Source of the DNA: Carboxylicivirga agarovorans
Lineage (GTDB): Bacteria > Bacteroidota > Bacteroidia > Bacteroidales > Marinilabiliaceae
Assembly: GCF_050589845.1 (NCBI RefSeq)
Contig: NZ_JBNGPA010000001.1
Span: forward strand, 434,001-498,000
Direction of reading: 5' to 3'
DNA length: 64,000 bases
Part shown: piece after piece, positions 17,828 through 26,146 of the stretch
Numbering within the stretch: the stretch's first letter is position 1
Layout: each line of letters opens with the position of its first letter
Position numbers and translations under genes: made by a program
Notes under the pieces: model-generated
Told to the model about the DNA's origin: nothing
Database searches by the model: none
Seen by the model: only the letters and a program-made list of their open reading frames with translations

Positions 17828-19045
17828 TTAAAAAGCAGCCATCAGCAAACCAATATCTTTATAAGGAATATTAAACTGACGACCAATGTAACTATTGGTC
17901 AGAATACCCTTATACAAGTACATTCCATGGCTTAAGCCAACATCTTCCTTAATAAGATGATGTACACCACCCGCTTCTCCCAGACGCAAAATAATAGGTG
18001 CAAAAATATTACTAAGAGCAATGGATGAAGTGCGTGAAACTCGAGAAGCAATATTAGGAATGCAATGATGAATGACCCCATGTCTGGTAAAAACCGGATG
18101 ATCGGTATCGGTGCACTTACTGGTTTCGAAGCAGCCCCCCTGATCCATACTTAAATCAATAATTATAGAGCCCTTTTTCATCTGTGACACCTGCTCCTCG
18201 GTTACCATAAATGAACGACCCGTTTGCAGGTACCTTAGACTACCCAACACAGCATCGGCACTTTGCAATGCTTTTGTTAATGCCTGTGGATGCAGAACAG
18301 AAGTAAATATCCTTTGTCCAATGTTTCGTTCCATCTCCCTGAGGCGATGATAGGAATTATCAAATACCTTAACCGATGCTCCTAAACCAATGGCTGCCCT
18401 GGCTGCATATTCGCCAGCTGTGCCTGCTCCAAGAATAACTAATTCGGACGGAGATATTCCTGTTACTCCACCAAGTAACACACCTTTACCATTATGTGCC
18501 TTACTCAGATACTCACTGGCAATCATAACAGAAGCAGTACCTTCAATTTCACTCATGCTTCGAATAACCGGATAACAACCATTATCATCTTTCAGCAACT
18601 CAAAAGCAATGGCATTTAATCGTCGATCCAGCATCCTTTGTATTGATTCCCTGGATTGATTATACAGGTTTAGTAAGGAAATAATCAATTGATTTGCTTC
18701 TAAAGCCTCCACCTCATCTTCAGTCAATGCTGATACTTTCAGAACAATGTCGGCTTTAAGCACCTGGGTGTTTCCTTCAACAATCTGAGCGCCACAATCG
18801 GCAAAATCTTTATCAAAATAGTGTGCCTTATCCCCCGCCCCTGATTCAAAAATAACGGTATGACCATTAGCGACTAACAACTCAACACCCTGCGGAGTCA
18901 ATGCCACTCTATTTTCAAAACGTGAACGTTCTTTAGGAATACCAATTGTTAGTTTCTTCTTCTTTCGTCCTGTTTCAAGCATCTCTTCCTGGGGAAGCAG
19001 TTGCGTTTGTCCCAAAGGGAAGTATGAAGTTTTATCTCCCATCAT
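17828..19045 (-). CDS. ald: Alanine dehydrogenase
   Basis: Ald interconverts L-alanine with pyruvate and ammonia using NAD, linking peptide catabolism to central metabolism. The 405-residue protein has the N-terminal IGIPKERSRFENRVALTP motif shared with proton-translocating transhydrogenase alpha subunits, the Rossmann motif VILGAGTAGEYAARAA and a later HHCIPNIASRVSRTSSIALSN segment near the substrate site. It has an N-terminal extension of about 30 residues relative to Bacillus enzymes. It is convergent with the kinase gene: the two stop codons abut with no spacer. Confidence 0.92.
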   Translation of the reverse strand: MMGDKTSYFPLGQTQLLPQEEMLETGRKKKKLTIGIPKERSRFENRVALTPQGVELLVANGHTVIFESGAGDKAHYFDKDFADCGAQIVEGNTQVLKADIVLKVSALTEDEVEALEANQLIISLLNLYNQSRESIQRMLDRRLNAIAFELLKDDNGCYPVIRSMSEIEGTASVMIASEYLSKAHNGKGVLLGGVTGISPSELVILGAGTAGEYAARAAIGLGASVKVFDNSYHRLREMERNIGQRIFTSVLHPQALTKALQSADAVLGSLRYLQTGRSFMVTEEQVSQMKKGSIIIDLSMDQGGCFETSKCTDTDHPVFTRHGVIHHCIPNIASRVSRTSSIALSNIFAPIILRLGEAGGVHHLIKEDVGLSHGMYLYKGILTNSYIGRQFNIPYKDIGLLMAAF

Positions 19046-19110
19046 AGCCAGTCATTTTCCATAGTATCAGTGCTTCAAGATAGCAAAAAAAGCACAATTA
19101 AAAGAACAGT

Positions 19111-19536
19111 TTAAACCTTCTCTACAATGATACGGCGTCTTCCGTCCTCTTCTTCAACAAGCGTTAATTCAAGACGTCCGGGAGGTAACAATGAAGCAAT
19201 CTTTTCAGGCCACTCGATCATGGTGTAATGCCCGGAATACATATAATCTTCATAGCCCATATCATAGGCTTCTTCCTCCTCTTTCAAACGGTAAAAATCA
19301 AAATGATAAACAACCTCATCTGTATGCGTGTGATACTCATTTACAATAGCGAAACTTGGACTGTTTACCGTATCCTCAACATCCAGCTCCTCGCACAGAG
19401 CTTTAACAAATGTGGTTTTACCAACTCCCATTGGTCCGTAAAAAGCCAGCACCCGCTCATCTTTATATTTTGATAAAAAATCGGCTGCTACAGCATTAAT
19501 ATTATCCAGCGAGTCAATGTAAAATGTATCTATCAT
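19111..19536 (-). CDS. tsaE: tRNA t6A37 threonylcarbamoyladenosine biosynthesis ATPase TsaE
   Basis: TsaE is the P-loop ATPase that works with TsaB and TsaD to make t6A at position 37 of ANN-decoding tRNAs. The 141-residue form has Walker A GPMGVGKTTFVKAL, the SPSFAIVNEY segment and a Walker-B-like YHFDFYRL followed by EWPEKI. I start at MIDTFYIDSL (19536) because the 19 residues before it are atypical and a -7 box sits inside that extension. It precedes ald by 65 bp on the same strand. Confidence 0.94.
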   Translation of the reverse strand: MIDTFYIDSLDNINAVAADFLSKYKDERVLAFYGPMGVGKTTFVKALCEELDVEDTVNSPSFAIVNEYHTHTDEVVYHFDFYRLKEEEEAYDMGYEDYMYSGHYTMIEWPEKIASLLPPGRLELTLVEEEDGRRRIIVEKV

Positions 19537-19558
19537 TATCCAAAAATTGTAACTCAGG

Positions 19559-19566
19559 CAAAAATA
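19559..19566 (-). promoter_or_regulatory. Possible -7 box for tsaE-ald
   Basis: The minus strand reads TATTTTTG, 22 bp before the chosen tsaE start. No -33 element is evident. Confidence 0.38.
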
Positions 19567-19838
19567 GCTGAAGTGATTGAAATAGCAATACAACCTTCTG
19601 CTTTAATCCCTCCTGAATGCTTATCAACATATTACCTTGGGTCGATAAGCACTACTTTACCAGGTTAAACCACATGCCCCACCCAAACAGGATGCGACAG
19701 AAATAAATCAGGACCGATGCATTACCTTGATCAAAGGTTTAATAAATGAAGACACCAATCAAAGCTGCAATATCCAATTTTCCCTATTCAATAACAAGTA
19801 ATGAACAACAGCACCTGATTACATGAATTATAATTTCA

Positions 19839-19846
19839 TATATTTG
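19839..19846 (+). promoter_or_regulatory. Possible -7 box for the SLC12-like permease
   Basis: TATATTTG lies 39 bp before the ATG at 19886 and inside the longer frame that begins at 19823, which argues for the downstream start. Confidence 0.42.
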
Positions 19847-19885
19847 ATAAACATAAAAAGCAATCATTCTACGTCAGTATTCACA

Positions 19886-22111
19886 ATGAGTAATCCAAAA
19901 AACAAAAAAAGCTTTGGCACCGCCCCTGTTCTTTTTACTGCTATATCAACCATTTTAGGGGCGATATTATTTCTGCGTTTTGGCATGGCTGTTGGTAACC
20001 TGGGCTTTTACGGTGCCTTAGGTATTATCGTTTTAGGACATATGATTACGATTCCTACTGCTTTGGCCATATCTGAAATAGCAACCAATACACGCGTAGA
20101 AGGCGGTGGCGAGTACTTTATCATTTCCCGTTCTTTTGGTCTTAATATTGGAGCTACAATCGGTATTGCCCTGTATTTTTCACAAGCCATAAGTGTGGCT
20201 TTTTACATTATAGCATTCACCGAGGCTTTTCAACCTCTGTTTGCCATGGCTCTTAACGCATTTAATATAGACTTACCAAAACAGGTTGTCAGTATCCCTG
20301 CTTTACTGGCATTATCATATATAGTTCTTCAAAAAGGTTCGGATATGGGAATAAAAACCCTCTATACCGTTGTGGTGATCCTGTTTATTTCCATTACTCT
20401 TTTCTTTATAGGTCAGACTGATTATTCTGAAGCCGGTAATTACCAGGCTAATTTCATTTTTAACAACAAGAATCAGTTCTTTATCTGGTTTGCCATTTGC
20501 TTCCCTGCATTCACCGGTATGACAGCAGGTGTTGGCTTGAGTGGTGACTTAAAGAATCCGAAGAAATCAATCCCCAGGGGAACGATGTGGGGAACTATTA
20601 TCGGTATGATTATTTACGCCGGCATCATTTATAAGTTTTCGGTTTCGCTTACGCCAGAAGAAATGACCGAATCGCAACTGGCTATGGCCAATGTTGCTGT
20701 ATTAGGAGCTATTGTTATTCCTCTTGGACTTGGGGCATCGACAATTTCGTCGGCCATTGGCTCTGTTTTGGTTGCCCCCCGCACATTGCAGGCCTTAGCG
20801 ATAGACAGAAGTTTTCCGGGAAGGCGAATCAACTTGTGGTTGTCTAAAGAAAAGGGTAAAAACAATGAACCTTTTAATGCTACACTGATAACAATAGGCA
20901 TTGCATTGGTATTTGTCTTAATGGGTGAAGTCGATTTTGTTGCGCAGATCATTTCCATGTTTTTCATGATCACCTATGGCTCATTGTGCCTGATCTCCTT
21001 TTTAAATCACTTTGGAGCCTCCCCATCTTATCGTCCTCAGTTTAAATCGCATTGGGCAATTTCTCTCATGGGCTTTCTGTTATCGGTATGGGTAATGTTT
21101 AAAATCGATGCCCTCTATACAATACTGGCCTATACATTGATTACTCTGCTATACCTCTACCTTAACTACATCCATAAAGAACGTGGTGGACTTCAGAAAA
21201 TATTTCTGGGGGCATTATTTCAACTTAGCAGACGCATACAACTATACATGCAAAAGAACAGAAGTCGCCACCCTGATGAAACAGAGTGGAGGCCTTCAGC
21301 TATTTGTATCTCTGCCAACTCATTTTCACACAGCAAGGTATTTGATCTGATGAAATGGATATCCTATAAACATGGCTTTGGAACCTATTTTCACTTTTTA
21401 AAAGGGTATTATTCATCAGCAACAACAATGGAAGCAAAGCAAATTGTTGATCAGCTCATATCAGAGCATCATGATGAAGAAAGCAGCCTGTATGTTGATT
21501 GTATGATATCGCCATCATACACAACCGCAATTGCTCAGGCTATTCAAAGCCCAAGCATCAGTGGAATGGAAAACAACATGGTCATTTTTGAATACCGCAG
21601 AAGTGAAACCGAAGCAATCAATTCCATACTCGACAACATTAGTTTAACAAGAGCGGGAAATTACGACGTTTGTGTATTTTCTGACGCCAGTAGAAACACA
21701 AACTTTAAAAACGGTATTCATATTTGGATCCGACCGATTGATATATTAAATGCCAACCTGATGATATTACTTGGTTTTATCATTCTTTCACACCCCGACT
21801 GGAGAAAAGGTTATGTGAAAATATTCAGCATTTGCGAACCCGACGAAATAGCGTTGACAAGAAAACAACTAAGTGAGCTGGTTCAATCGGGCCGTTTACC
21901 TATCACCTTGTCTAACATTGAAATAATAGCAAGAGATGATCAAACAGCCAATCAAAAACTGATTAATGAAAGGTCGTCCAATGCAGGATTAACAATAATA
22001 GGATTCAGAGAAGAGCAAATTAAACACAGTGGGGCTGATGTGTTCAATGGCTTCGAAAATATGGGTGATATCTTGTTTGTAAACGCCAATAGTCAGCAAA
22101 TAATCGAATAA
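19886..22111 (+). CDS. APC-superfamily permease related to cation-chloride cotransporters (SLC12-like)
   Basis: The 741-residue protein begins with a short cytoplasmic tail and then about twelve membrane helices, the first being APVLFTAISTILGAILFLRFGMAVGNLG, typical of bacterial SLC12 relatives. Helix 1 has the unwound GAILFLRFG motif, and FTGMTAGVGLSGDLKNPKKSIPRGT marks the following core. From about residue 430 a long soluble C-terminal domain follows, as in animal Na-K-Cl cotransporters. The substrate (ion-coupled chloride or amino acid) cannot be decided from sequence. An upstream in-frame ATG at 19823 adds 21 residues unlike the family. Confidence 0.85.
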   Translation: MSNPKNKKSFGTAPVLFTAISTILGAILFLRFGMAVGNLGFYGALGIIVLGHMITIPTALAISEIATNTRVEGGGEYFIISRSFGLNIGATIGIALYFSQAISVAFYIIAFTEAFQPLFAMALNAFNIDLPKQVVSIPALLALSYIVLQKGSDMGIKTLYTVVVILFISITLFFIGQTDYSEAGNYQANFIFNNKNQFFIWFAICFPAFTGMTAGVGLSGDLKNPKKSIPRGTMWGTIIGMIIYAGIIYKFSVSLTPEEMTESQLAMANVAVLGAIVIPLGLGASTISSAIGSVLVAPRTLQALAIDRSFPGRRINLWLSKEKGKNNEPFNATLITIGIALVFVLMGEVDFVAQIISMFFMITYGSLCLISFLNHFGASPSYRPQFKSHWAISLMGFLLSVWVMFKIDALYTILAYTLITLLYLYLNYIHKERGGLQKIFLGALFQLSRRIQLYMQKNRSRHPDETEWRPSAICISANSFSHSKVFDLMKWISYKHGFGTYFHFLKGYYSSATTMEAKQIVDQLISEHHDEESSLYVDCMISPSYTTAIAQAIQSPSISGMENNMVIFEYRRSETEAINSILDNISLTRAGNYDVCVFSDASRNTNFKNGIHIWIRPIDILNANLMILLGFIILSHPDWRKGYVKIFSICEPDEIALTRKQLSELVQSGRLPITLSNIEIIARDDQTANQKLINERSSNAGLTIIGFREEQIKHSGADVFNGFENMGDILFVNANSQQIIE

Positions 22112-22191
22112 ACTGAGTTCTCAACGGCACTCATGTTTGTTTTAAGTGACAAATTAAGCATTAAATGAAGAATCTTTTGCCGATTGCCTGA

Positions 22192-22222
22192 TTGCGGACA
22201 TTGGTGAAAGTTAATATCTTTA
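22192..22222 (+). promoter_or_regulatory. Promoter candidate for the metallo-beta-lactamase gene
   Basis: A TTG at 22192-22194 and TATCTTTA at 22215-22222 are 20 bp apart, close to the Bacteroidetes TTTG / TAnnTTTG pattern. The ATG at 22249 lies 26 bp downstream of the -7 box. Confidence 0.45.
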
Positions 22223-22248
22223 CAGGTATGCATCTAAATGTTTCGATC

Positions 22249-23004
22249 ATGAAATACCTCTTATATATAATCATAGGCGTTTTATCAGCTCTCCCATGTT
22301 TTTCTCAAACAGACACCACCACAATTAATCACAACCTGCAACTGGTACATCTTAGCGATTCTGTTTTTATACACATTTCATGGGTTGACTCTGAAAAATG
22401 GGGACGCTTCTCAAATAATGGTCTGCTCATTATAAAAAATGGAGAAGCTGTATTGGTGGATACTCCAATGGATAATAAGCAAACAAAAGAACTTACGGAC
22501 TACTTGCAGGTCGTTTTACATGTGAAAATAAGAGCACATATAGCAGGTCACTTTCATGATGATTGCATAGGTGGTCTGGAATACCTGCAAAGCATCGGTT
22601 CAAAATCCCTGGCATCAAATCTGACCATTGAAAAGTGCAAGGAAGAAAACTTACCTGTCCCCGGGATTGGATTTGATAAAGAATACGATTGTCTCTTCAA
22701 TGAAATACCGATCGAGTGCCGCTTTTTTGGCCCGGGACATTCATTTGACAATATCACCGTTTGGTTGCCCGAGCAAAAAATTCTATTTGGAGGATGTCTG
22801 GTAAAATCAGTTCATTCGCGTAGTTTAGGCAACCTGTCAGACGCTGTTGTTGACGAATGGGATGTAACTGTTGAGAAAGTTCAGTATGCCTACCCGGACC
22901 TGGAAGTGGTTGTCCCCGGTCATGGTTCGGTTGGCGATGCTTCATTATTAAGCCATACCATTGCACTCGTGAGAAAACATAAGGAGAAACAAGGATCGAA
23001 GTAA
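22249..23004 (+). CDS. Subclass B1 metallo-beta-lactamase
   Basis: This is a 251-residue exported zinc hydrolase with a signal peptide (MKYLLYIIIGVLSALPCFSQ). All six B1 zinc ligands are present: His101, His103 and Asp105 in HFHDD, His164 in GPGHSFDNITVWLP, Cys183 in ILFGGCLVK and His225 in VVPGHGSVGD. Lys186 and Asn195, which in this family bind the substrate carboxylate and stabilise the intermediate, are also kept. The closest remembered relatives are CcrA and the chromosomal enzymes of Flavobacteriia. It should hydrolyse penicillins and carbapenems, but activity and expression are unproven. No integron, IS or plasmid sign is nearby. I start at 22249 because the longer frame overlaps the promoter. 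Confidence 0.93.
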   Translation: MKYLLYIIIGVLSALPCFSQTDTTTINHNLQLVHLSDSVFIHISWVDSEKWGRFSNNGLLIIKNGEAVLVDTPMDNKQTKELTDYLQVVLHVKIRAHIAGHFHDDCIGGLEYLQSIGSKSLASNLTIEKCKEENLPVPGIGFDKEYDCLFNEIPIECRFFGPGHSFDNITVWLPEQKILFGGCLVKSVHSRSLGNLSDAVVDEWDVTVEKVQYAYPDLEVVVPGHGSVGDASLLSHTIALVRKHKEKQGSK

Positions 23005-23023
23005 AATATGATCAATTAAAAGA

Positions 23024-23054
23024 AAGCCGGAAATCTTAATTTGATTCCCGGCTT
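23024..23054. terminator. Bidirectional terminator between convergent genes
   Basis: A 12-bp stem (aagccgg arm at 23024-23035, partner at 23043-23054) is fully paired with one G-U on the minus strand and has one mismatch on the plus strand. T-rich stretches follow on both sides. It serves the beta-lactamase and the NifU-like gene. Confidence 0.8.
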
Positions 23055-23063
23055 CTTGTTTAT

Positions 23064-23312
23064 CTAATTCTCAACGGCTATAACTTCTGTAATTTGGGGA
23101 ACAGATTTTTTAACAACCATTTCAACGCCCCCTTTTAAGGTTTGCATGCTCAGAGGGCATCCATCGCACGAGCCTTCTAAACGCACTTTAACCACAAAAT
23201 CATCTGTTACTTCAACCAGGCTAATATCACCACCATCACCCTTAAGGTAAGGTCGAATCTCTTCCAGTGCTGCTTCAACCTGCTGAACAATTTCTACTTT
23301 ATTCTCTCCCAT
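23064..23312 (-). CDS. NifU C-terminal-domain iron-sulfur scaffold protein
   Basis: The 82-residue protein is a stand-alone NifU C-terminal (Nfu) domain that can hold a [4Fe-4S] cluster between two monomers. The hallmark GDGGDISLVEV and the CDGCP cluster motif (CxxC) are clear. It starts 8 bp after mrp, so the two are one operon. Nfu proteins deliver clusters to apo-enzymes; a joint pathway with the Mrp ATPase is an inference from adjacency. Confidence 0.95.
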   Translation of the reverse strand: MGENKVEIVQQVEAALEEIRPYLKGDGGDISLVEVTDDFVVKVRLEGSCDGCPLSMQTLKGGVEMVVKKSVPQITEVIAVEN

Positions 23313-23320
23313 GGCTTATC

Positions 23321-24427
23321 TTATTTCTTCATTTCTACAATTTTGGTTTCAGGTAAAGTTGCATTGCGTTTTTCAACACACTCTACAACTTTTTGAGCTA
23401 AATCAGCAAAGGCCAAACCTGTTACTGAAGCATCATTCAAAGCTGCCGGTTCACCAGCGTCACCACCTTCACGGATACTTTGCACCAATGGGATTTGTCC
23501 CAACAGAGGAATGCCCATTTTATTGGCCAGTTTACTACCACCATCTTTACCAAAGATGTAATATTTGTTATCAGGCAATTCAGCCGGCGTAAACCAGGCC
23601 ATATTTTCAACCAAGCCCAGCACAGGCACCTGAATATTTTTACTTTGGAACATGCTCACACCTTTAACAGCATCGGCCAGTGCAACGTTTTGTGGTGTTG
23701 AAACAATAACCGCCCCTGTAATACTTATGGTCTGAACAATAGTCAGGTGAATATCACTTGTTCCCGGAGGCAAATCAATTAATAAATAATCAAGTTCTCC
23801 CCAGTTACCATCGTTGATCAGTTGACGAATGGCATTTGTAGCCATTGCACCACGCCAGATAAGAGCGTCATCGGGATTAACAAAATAACCAATGCTTAAC
23901 ATTTTGACGCCATACTTCTCAACCGGTATAATTTTATCTTTTCCATTTATCTTCTCCAGTACCGGACGAGCATCTTCGGTTTGAAACATAATAGGTACTG
24001 AAGGACCAAAGATATCAGCATCAAGCAAACCAACAGAATAACCAGCTTTTGCCAGGGCCACTGCCAGGTTCGATGTAACTGTTGATTTCCCTACGCCCCC
24101 TTTACCTGAGGCAACAGCTATAATATTCTTTACACCGGGTAAAGCTTTTGTTTCTGCTGGTTTTTCTTTTGGTTTTACTTTCACATAAATGTTTCCTTCA
24201 ATCTCAGCAGCTTCATCAACATAGGTTTTTACAGCCTGCACACAAGCTTTTTTAATTGAACCAACCATCGGATCATTAGCTCTGTCAAACAACAAGCTAA
24301 AGCTTATTCGTTTACCGTCAATGCGCAAGTCATCCTCTACCATGCCTAGCGTCACAATATCTTTACCTTTACCCGGATGCACAACGTGTTTTAATGCATC
24401 CATTATGAGATTAGGATAATATTCCAT
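23321..24427 (-). CDS. mrp: Mrp/ApbC/NBP35-family P-loop ATPase with MIP18 domain
   Basis: This 368-residue protein has an N-terminal MIP18/DUF59 domain (about 1-85) and a C-terminal deviant-Walker ATPase: ASGKGGVGKSTVTSNLA, GLLDADIFGPS and LLIDLPPGTSD. The family carries or installs iron-sulfur clusters. The C-terminal CxxC that binds the bridging cluster in E. coli ApbC is absent; the equivalent stretch reads ENMAWFTPAELPDNKYYIFG. It is co-transcribed with the Nfu protein, which does have a CxxC. A -7 box lies 35 bp upstream, directly after the terminator of the preceding operon. Confidence 0.93.
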   Translation of the reverse strand: MEYYPNLIMDALKHVVHPGKGKDIVTLGMVEDDLRIDGKRISFSLLFDRANDPMVGSIKKACVQAVKTYVDEAAEIEGNIYVKVKPKEKPAETKALPGVKNIIAVASGKGGVGKSTVTSNLAVALAKAGYSVGLLDADIFGPSVPIMFQTEDARPVLEKINGKDKIIPVEKYGVKMLSIGYFVNPDDALIWRGAMATNAIRQLINDGNWGELDYLLIDLPPGTSDIHLTIVQTISITGAVIVSTPQNVALADAVKGVSMFQSKNIQVPVLGLVENMAWFTPAELPDNKYYIFGKDGGSKLANKMGIPLLGQIPLVQSIREGGDAGEPAALNDASVTGLAFADLAQKVVECVEKRNATLPETKIVEMKK

Positions 24428-24462
24428 GCTTATCTTTATTTAAACCTTGTAAAAATTAGACT

Positions 24463-24470
24463 CAAAGGTA
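24463..24470 (-). promoter_or_regulatory. Possible -7 box for mrp-nfu
   Basis: The minus strand reads TACCTTTG 35 bp before mrp and 2 bp past the upstream terminator. No -33 match. Confidence 0.45.
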
Positions 24471-24471
24471 T

Positions 24472-24498
24472 AAAAAAAAGAGAAACTCACTTTCTCTT
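24472..24498 (-). terminator. Terminator of the holB-ricT-gldH-trmB-atl operon
   Basis: On the minus strand an 8-bp stem (AAGAGAAA/TTTCTCTT) with a GTGAG loop is followed by a run of Ts, 22 bp after the last stop codon. Confidence 0.75.
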
Positions 24499-24519
24499 CT
24501 TTCACCTTATATTAATGCT

Positions 24520-24858
24520 TTACAGCAACTCTTTGGAAGGATCCCAAAAAACTGCGTCAAAATTAACAATCTGATTATCTTCAATGATCACCCCTTCATT
24601 TTCCAAGAGCTCTTTCATTGTTTCACCTCCTGGAAAATGATGCTTGCCGGTTAATATGCCTTTACTGTTCACAACCCTGTGCGCTGGAATAAATCGATGC
24701 CAGGTGCTGCATTTATTCATGGCCCACCCTACCATGCGCGCCCCACGGTAACTACCAATATAATTGGCAATAGCGCCATAACTGGTAACCTTTCCATGTG
24801 GAATCAACTCAGCCACCTGGTATACCCGGTCAAAAAAATCAGACTCTTTTTTGGCCAT
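24520..24858 (-). CDS. Alkyltransferase-like protein (MGMT family without the catalytic Cys)
   Basis: The 112-residue protein covers the DNA-binding and active-site domain of O6-alkylguanine-DNA alkyltransferase: IPHGKVTSYGAIA, then GARMVGWAMNKC, then the active-site region. Where active enzymes read PCHR, this one reads PAHR (Ala59), so it cannot accept an alkyl group. Such alkyltransferase-like proteins bind O6-alkylguanine and hand the lesion to nucleotide excision repair (known for E. coli YbaZ and yeast Atl1, which have Trp there). It lies 2 bp after trmB at the end of the operon. Confidence 0.92.
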   Translation of the reverse strand: MAKKESDFFDRVYQVAELIPHGKVTSYGAIANYIGSYRGARMVGWAMNKCSTWHRFIPAHRVVNSKGILTGKHHFPGGETMKELLENEGVIIEDNQIVNFDAVFWDPSKELL

Positions 24859-24860
24859 TG

Positions 24861-25649
24861 CTACTTACCTTTTTTCCGTGACAGCGGATTATTTTTTATC
24901 GATTCTTTTTCTTTTACCACTCCACGACCGGCGCTATGGTAGTCATCAAAATCAATTTCAATATCCGGTTCAATCCATTCTTCCCGATCTTCCATACGGA
25001 ACTTTAGATATTTAATGGATAGTCCATGGTCAAGCCACTTTGATTCATAGTGAGTCTGAATAGATAATATTTCATCATCGTATCCCGAACCATATAAATC
25101 ATTTTCATTGACCTCAACAGTGAATTTATTTTCCTTCACCATTTCAGAAGTGTAGGTATACAAAAACTTTGAATCAGTTTTAAGATGCACCAAACCTCCG
25201 GGTTTTAGGAACTGCTTGTACAATTGAAGAAAGCGGGTTGAAGAAAGCCTTTTATTCACTTTCTTCATCTGTGGATCGGGAAATGTGAGCCATATCTCAT
25301 CCACTTCATTTTCGGCAAAAAAGGAGGTGATAAATTCAATTCGCGTCCTTACAAATGCGACATTTTTCAATCCTTTATTTTTGGAGTCAGTAGCACCACG
25401 GTGCATGCGGGCTCCTTTTATATCAATTCCAATAAAATTCTTGTTTGGAAATAATTCAGCCAATCCAACGGTATATTCTCCTTTTCCGCAACCTAACTCC
25501 AGCACAAGGGGATTGTCATTTTTAAAGAACTCTTTGTGCCACTTTCCTTTCTTTGAAAAGGATTCACCATCTAACTCACTAAAGTCGGCTTCAAACACAT
25601 GATCATAGGTTGCCATCTCGGCAAACTTTTTCAATTTATTCTTTCCCAC
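24861..25649 (-). CDS. trmB: tRNA (guanine46-N7)-methyltransferase
   Basis: TrmB methylates G46 in the variable loop of tRNAs with S-adenosylmethionine. The 262-residue protein has motif I LELGCGKGEYTVGLAELFP, FIGIDIKGARM, and the conserved IWLTFPDPQMKKVNKRLSS that carries catalytic and tRNA-binding residues. A C-terminal tail of about 40 residues ends in a basic stretch. It follows gldH by 8 bp. Confidence 0.96.
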   Translation of the reverse strand: MGKNKLKKFAEMATYDHVFEADFSELDGESFSKKGKWHKEFFKNDNPLVLELGCGKGEYTVGLAELFPNKNFIGIDIKGARMHRGATDSKNKGLKNVAFVRTRIEFITSFFAENEVDEIWLTFPDPQMKKVNKRLSSTRFLQLYKQFLKPGGLVHLKTDSKFLYTYTSEMVKENKFTVEVNENDLYGSGYDDEILSIQTHYESKWLDHGLSIKYLKFRMEDREEWIEPDIEIDFDDYHSAGRGVVKEKESIKNNPLSRKKGK

Positions 25650-25657
25650 TTCTATTC

Positions 25658-26146
25658 TTATTTTAAAGCTTCTGCTTCTTCTATTCTCAAGCCAATATTA
25701 TGTATTCCCTTGATGTCCTCATCACGCATCCCCTGCACAACTCTGAAGGTATATTGGCCTGTTTCAGCAAATTTAACACCAATCTGATAAGGTACCTGTA
25801 CATGGTACAAACTCCCCCAGCCCGATCCAAGCCAGCGCCCTGTTTCATCAGCCAGCACACAATCTACTTTATCTTGCATGGCTTTACCTGATGGGCTTAT
25901 TACATCAACAAACAACCAAAGATTACTATTTGGATAATTGGAATAATTACGCACATTCAGCAATACATTATAGGCTTGTTCGCTACTTTGTATATCAACC
26001 TTGAACACAGCCATTGAATCCATATTCCATCCTCCGTCAGGAATAGTCACATACTGGTCAAATACAACATTTTTATCGCAGCTACTCAGAACAATAATAA
26101 TCAGTAGCAATGCACCAATAATACTATTGCTTTTTATTTTGCCCAT
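25658..26146 (-). CDS. gldH: Gliding motility lipoprotein GldH
   Basis: The 162-residue lipoprotein starts MGKIKSNSIIGALLLIIIVLSSC, a clear lipoprotein signal. The body has an immunoglobulin-like pattern with FDQYVTIPDGGWNMDSMAVF and GIHNIGLRIE, as in GldH. GldH is needed for gliding in Flavobacterium; in non-gliding relatives its role is unclear. I chose the ATG at 26146 because the longer frame adds 70 residues that are an antisense-like shadow of the ricT tail. The start overlaps the ricT stop by 23 bp, which suggests coupled translation. Confidence 0.9.
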   Translation of the reverse strand: MGKIKSNSIIGALLLIIIVLSSCDKNVVFDQYVTIPDGGWNMDSMAVFKVDIQSSEQAYNVLLNVRNYSNYPNSNLWLFVDVISPSGKAMQDKVDCVLADETGRWLGSGWGSLYHVQVPYQIGVKFAETGQYTFRVVQGMRDEDIKGIHNIGLRIEEAEALK

